Source: an uncultured Acidobacteriia bacterium (GTDB taxonomy: Bacteria > Acidobacteriota > Terriglobia > Bryobacterales > Bryobacteraceae). From it: a stretch of DNA of 32,326 nucleotides. Numbering within the stretch: the first letter of the stretch is position 1; every line of letters begins with the position of its first letter. Both the position numbers and the translations under genes were made by a program. Of the stretch, positions 31,604-32,326 are shown one piece after another. The stretch covers positions 1-32,326 of the forward strand of contig CAIYVZ010000050.1 in NCBI GenBank assembly GCA_903929755.1. Reading direction: 5' to 3'. The notes under the pieces were generated by a model. The model worked only from the letters and a program-made list of their open reading frames with translations, ran no database searches and was not told the DNA's origin.

Positions 31604-32326
31604 ATGTTCAGCTGGGTTTGTCCAAAGTGTTCCCGGGAAATTTCACCTTCGAAGGAAGAGTGTCCATTCTGTACTTCGCCGGTACAGGCACCACAGGCAC
31701 CTCCTGCGCCTCCTAATCAGTGGCAACCTCCTGCACCTGCTCCGGCGGTGGCTCAAAGTCCACAGAACAGGTTTTGCGGCAAGTGTGGGGCTGCTGTTCC
31801 TGTTGAATCCGTATTCTGTGGGTCTTGTGGGTCTCGGCAGCAAGAGCACACCAATGTGCCACCCCAGTTTGAGCAGGCACCACAGCCGGGTCTGCCACCC
31901 CAGTTTGAGCAGGCACCACAACCTCCTGCACCTGCTAAGACGGCGAAGCGACTGTTGATCGGGGGTTTGGTTCTCGCTGCAATCACTGCTCTACTGTTCA
32001 GGGAGCAGTTGACACCGATGATCATTCACCCTGAGCGCACCATCATCAATGCTCTGATGGATGTAGCGAAAACTAACAAACTGGCCCTCCGACAATTGCA
32101 GAGTTTGGCTGAGCAAGGGAATGCCGTTGCTGAAAATGACTTGGGACTTTTGTACTTCAAGGGTGAAGGGGTCTCGAAGGACTCGGCAGAAGCAGTGAGG
32201 TGGCTTCGGAAAGCTGCGGACCAGGGTTATGCCAATGCTCAGAGCAACCTTGGCATTATGTACGCAAATGGCGAAGGGGTCTCGAAGGACTCGGCAGAAG
32301 CAGTGAGGTGGCTTCGGAAAGCTGCG
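31604..32326 (+). CDS. Zinc-ribbon/Sel1-repeat membrane protein, 3' end missing
   Basis: The gene runs off the window; 241 codons are visible from ATG 31604. The N-terminus has one zinc ribbon (CPKC at residues 6-9, CPFC at ~20-23), a Pro/Gln/Ala-rich stretch, and a second ribbon (FCGKCG, then FCGSCG) at ~54-74. A 12-residue repeat containing PPQFEQAPQ occurs twice, then a membrane helix (~112-127). Sel1-like repeats of 36 residues follow (AVAENDLGLLYFKGEGVSKD; ANAQSNLGIMYANGEGVSKD). Sel1 repeats bind proteins, so this is probably a membrane-anchored scaffold or stress sensor. An in-frame stop at 31493 bounds the frame. No strong ribosome site is seen, so the start is tentative. Confidence 0.82.
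   Translation, partial: MFSWVCPKCSREISPSKEECPFCTSPVQAPQAPPAPPNQWQPPAPAPAVAQSPQNRFCGKCGAAVPVESVFCGSCGSRQQEHTNVPPQFEQAPQPGLPPQFEQAPQPPAPAKTAKRLLIGGLVLAAITALLFREQLTPMIIHPERTIINALMDVAKTNKLALRQLQSLAEQGNAVAENDLGLLYFKGEGVSKDSAEAVRWLRKAADQGYANAQSNLGIMYANGEGVSKDSAEAVRWLRKAA
31857..31920 (+). repeat. Two 28-bp direct repeats inside the Pro-rich linker
   Basis: A 28-base unit at 31857-31884 is repeated identically at 31893-31920, a 36-base (12-codon) period. It encodes the doubled PPQFEQAPQ segment of the zinc-ribbon/Sel1 protein. Identity at third positions indicates a recent duplication. Confidence 0.9.
32165..32326 (+). repeat. Identical 54-bp segments in adjacent Sel1 repeats
   Basis: Positions 32165-32218 and 32273-32326 are identical over 54 bases with a period of 108 bases (36 codons). 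The 54 bases between them differ from the segment before the first copy. The array runs off the window edge. Confidence 0.9.

Noticed and set aside
31411-31958. Two long open frames upstream of and overlapping the Sel1 protein gene in other frames
   Set aside because: The third frame encodes two zinc ribbons, a linker repeat, a membrane helix and Sel1 repeats, which is clearly the real gene; the other frames are shadows.

Overview
The window reads as chromosomal DNA of a GC-rich Gram-negative bacterium, most likely an Acidobacteriota member of the Solibacter/Bryobacter type. This is inferred from a large Oar-like outer-membrane receptor with an N-terminal carboxypeptidase-regulatory domain, a DUF2934 protein, an NtrY/NtrX-like pair, a fused aroDE gene, Lnt and an orphan HyuB. 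There is no phage, transposase, integrase or CRISPR array. Most genes look like intact core or lineage-typical genes. The last ~0.9 kb and the first ~0.5 kb look less GC-rich by eye.

Layout. 137-4540 (minus): a TPR/coiled-coil exported protein, a large GT4 glycosyltransferase with an unusual N-terminal half, and a small basic protein, coupled by stop/start overlaps. 4582-5631 (plus): a very short TonB C-terminal-domain protein and an exported cyclophilin. 5635-7341: a TrmB-like regulator (minus) diverging from a NarL-type regulator (plus) whose receiver lacks the phosphoacceptor Asp; the gap has a good sigma-70 promoter and two dyads. 7350-10834 (minus): NtrY-like sensor kinase and NtrX-like sigma-54 activator. 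10914-14312 (minus): Oar-like receptor with a clear intrinsic terminator. 14572-16127 and 17617-19218 (both minus): two amidase-signature enzymes, each directly preceded by a tiny protein resembling GatC/AtzG-type partners; the second tiny protein carries a twin-arginine signal. Between them, on plus, are a gamma-glutamylcyclotransferase-like protein and a PLP aminotransferase.

19286-20818 (minus) is a bifunctional aroDE gene. On plus follow a zinc-ribbon protein, an MscS channel and LexA. A DUF2934 protein (minus) diverges from a plus-strand envelope operon: NfeD-like membrane protein, SPOR protein, lipoyl synthase and apolipoprotein N-acyltransferase. 26347-31031 (minus) is a coupled set: Asp-box protein, HyuB-like protein, GT-C-like membrane protein, and a small coiled-coil acidic protein overlapping the 3' end of lnt antisense. 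A lysidine-type tRNA-Ile(CAT) gene and a long perfect hairpin follow. The window ends inside a zinc-ribbon/Sel1-repeat membrane protein.

The strongest leads are the two amidase/small-partner modules, especially the Tat-tagged one, which suggests hitchhiker export of an amidase. Next are the pseudo-receiver regulator, the altered GAFTGA loop of the NtrX-like activator, the lnt antisense overlap, the shared -10 between divergent possibly leaderless genes, and the 16-bp perfect hairpin after the tRNA. Gene packing is very tight: five convergent pairs are separated by 0-8 bp or overlap, and many start codons overlap the preceding stop.
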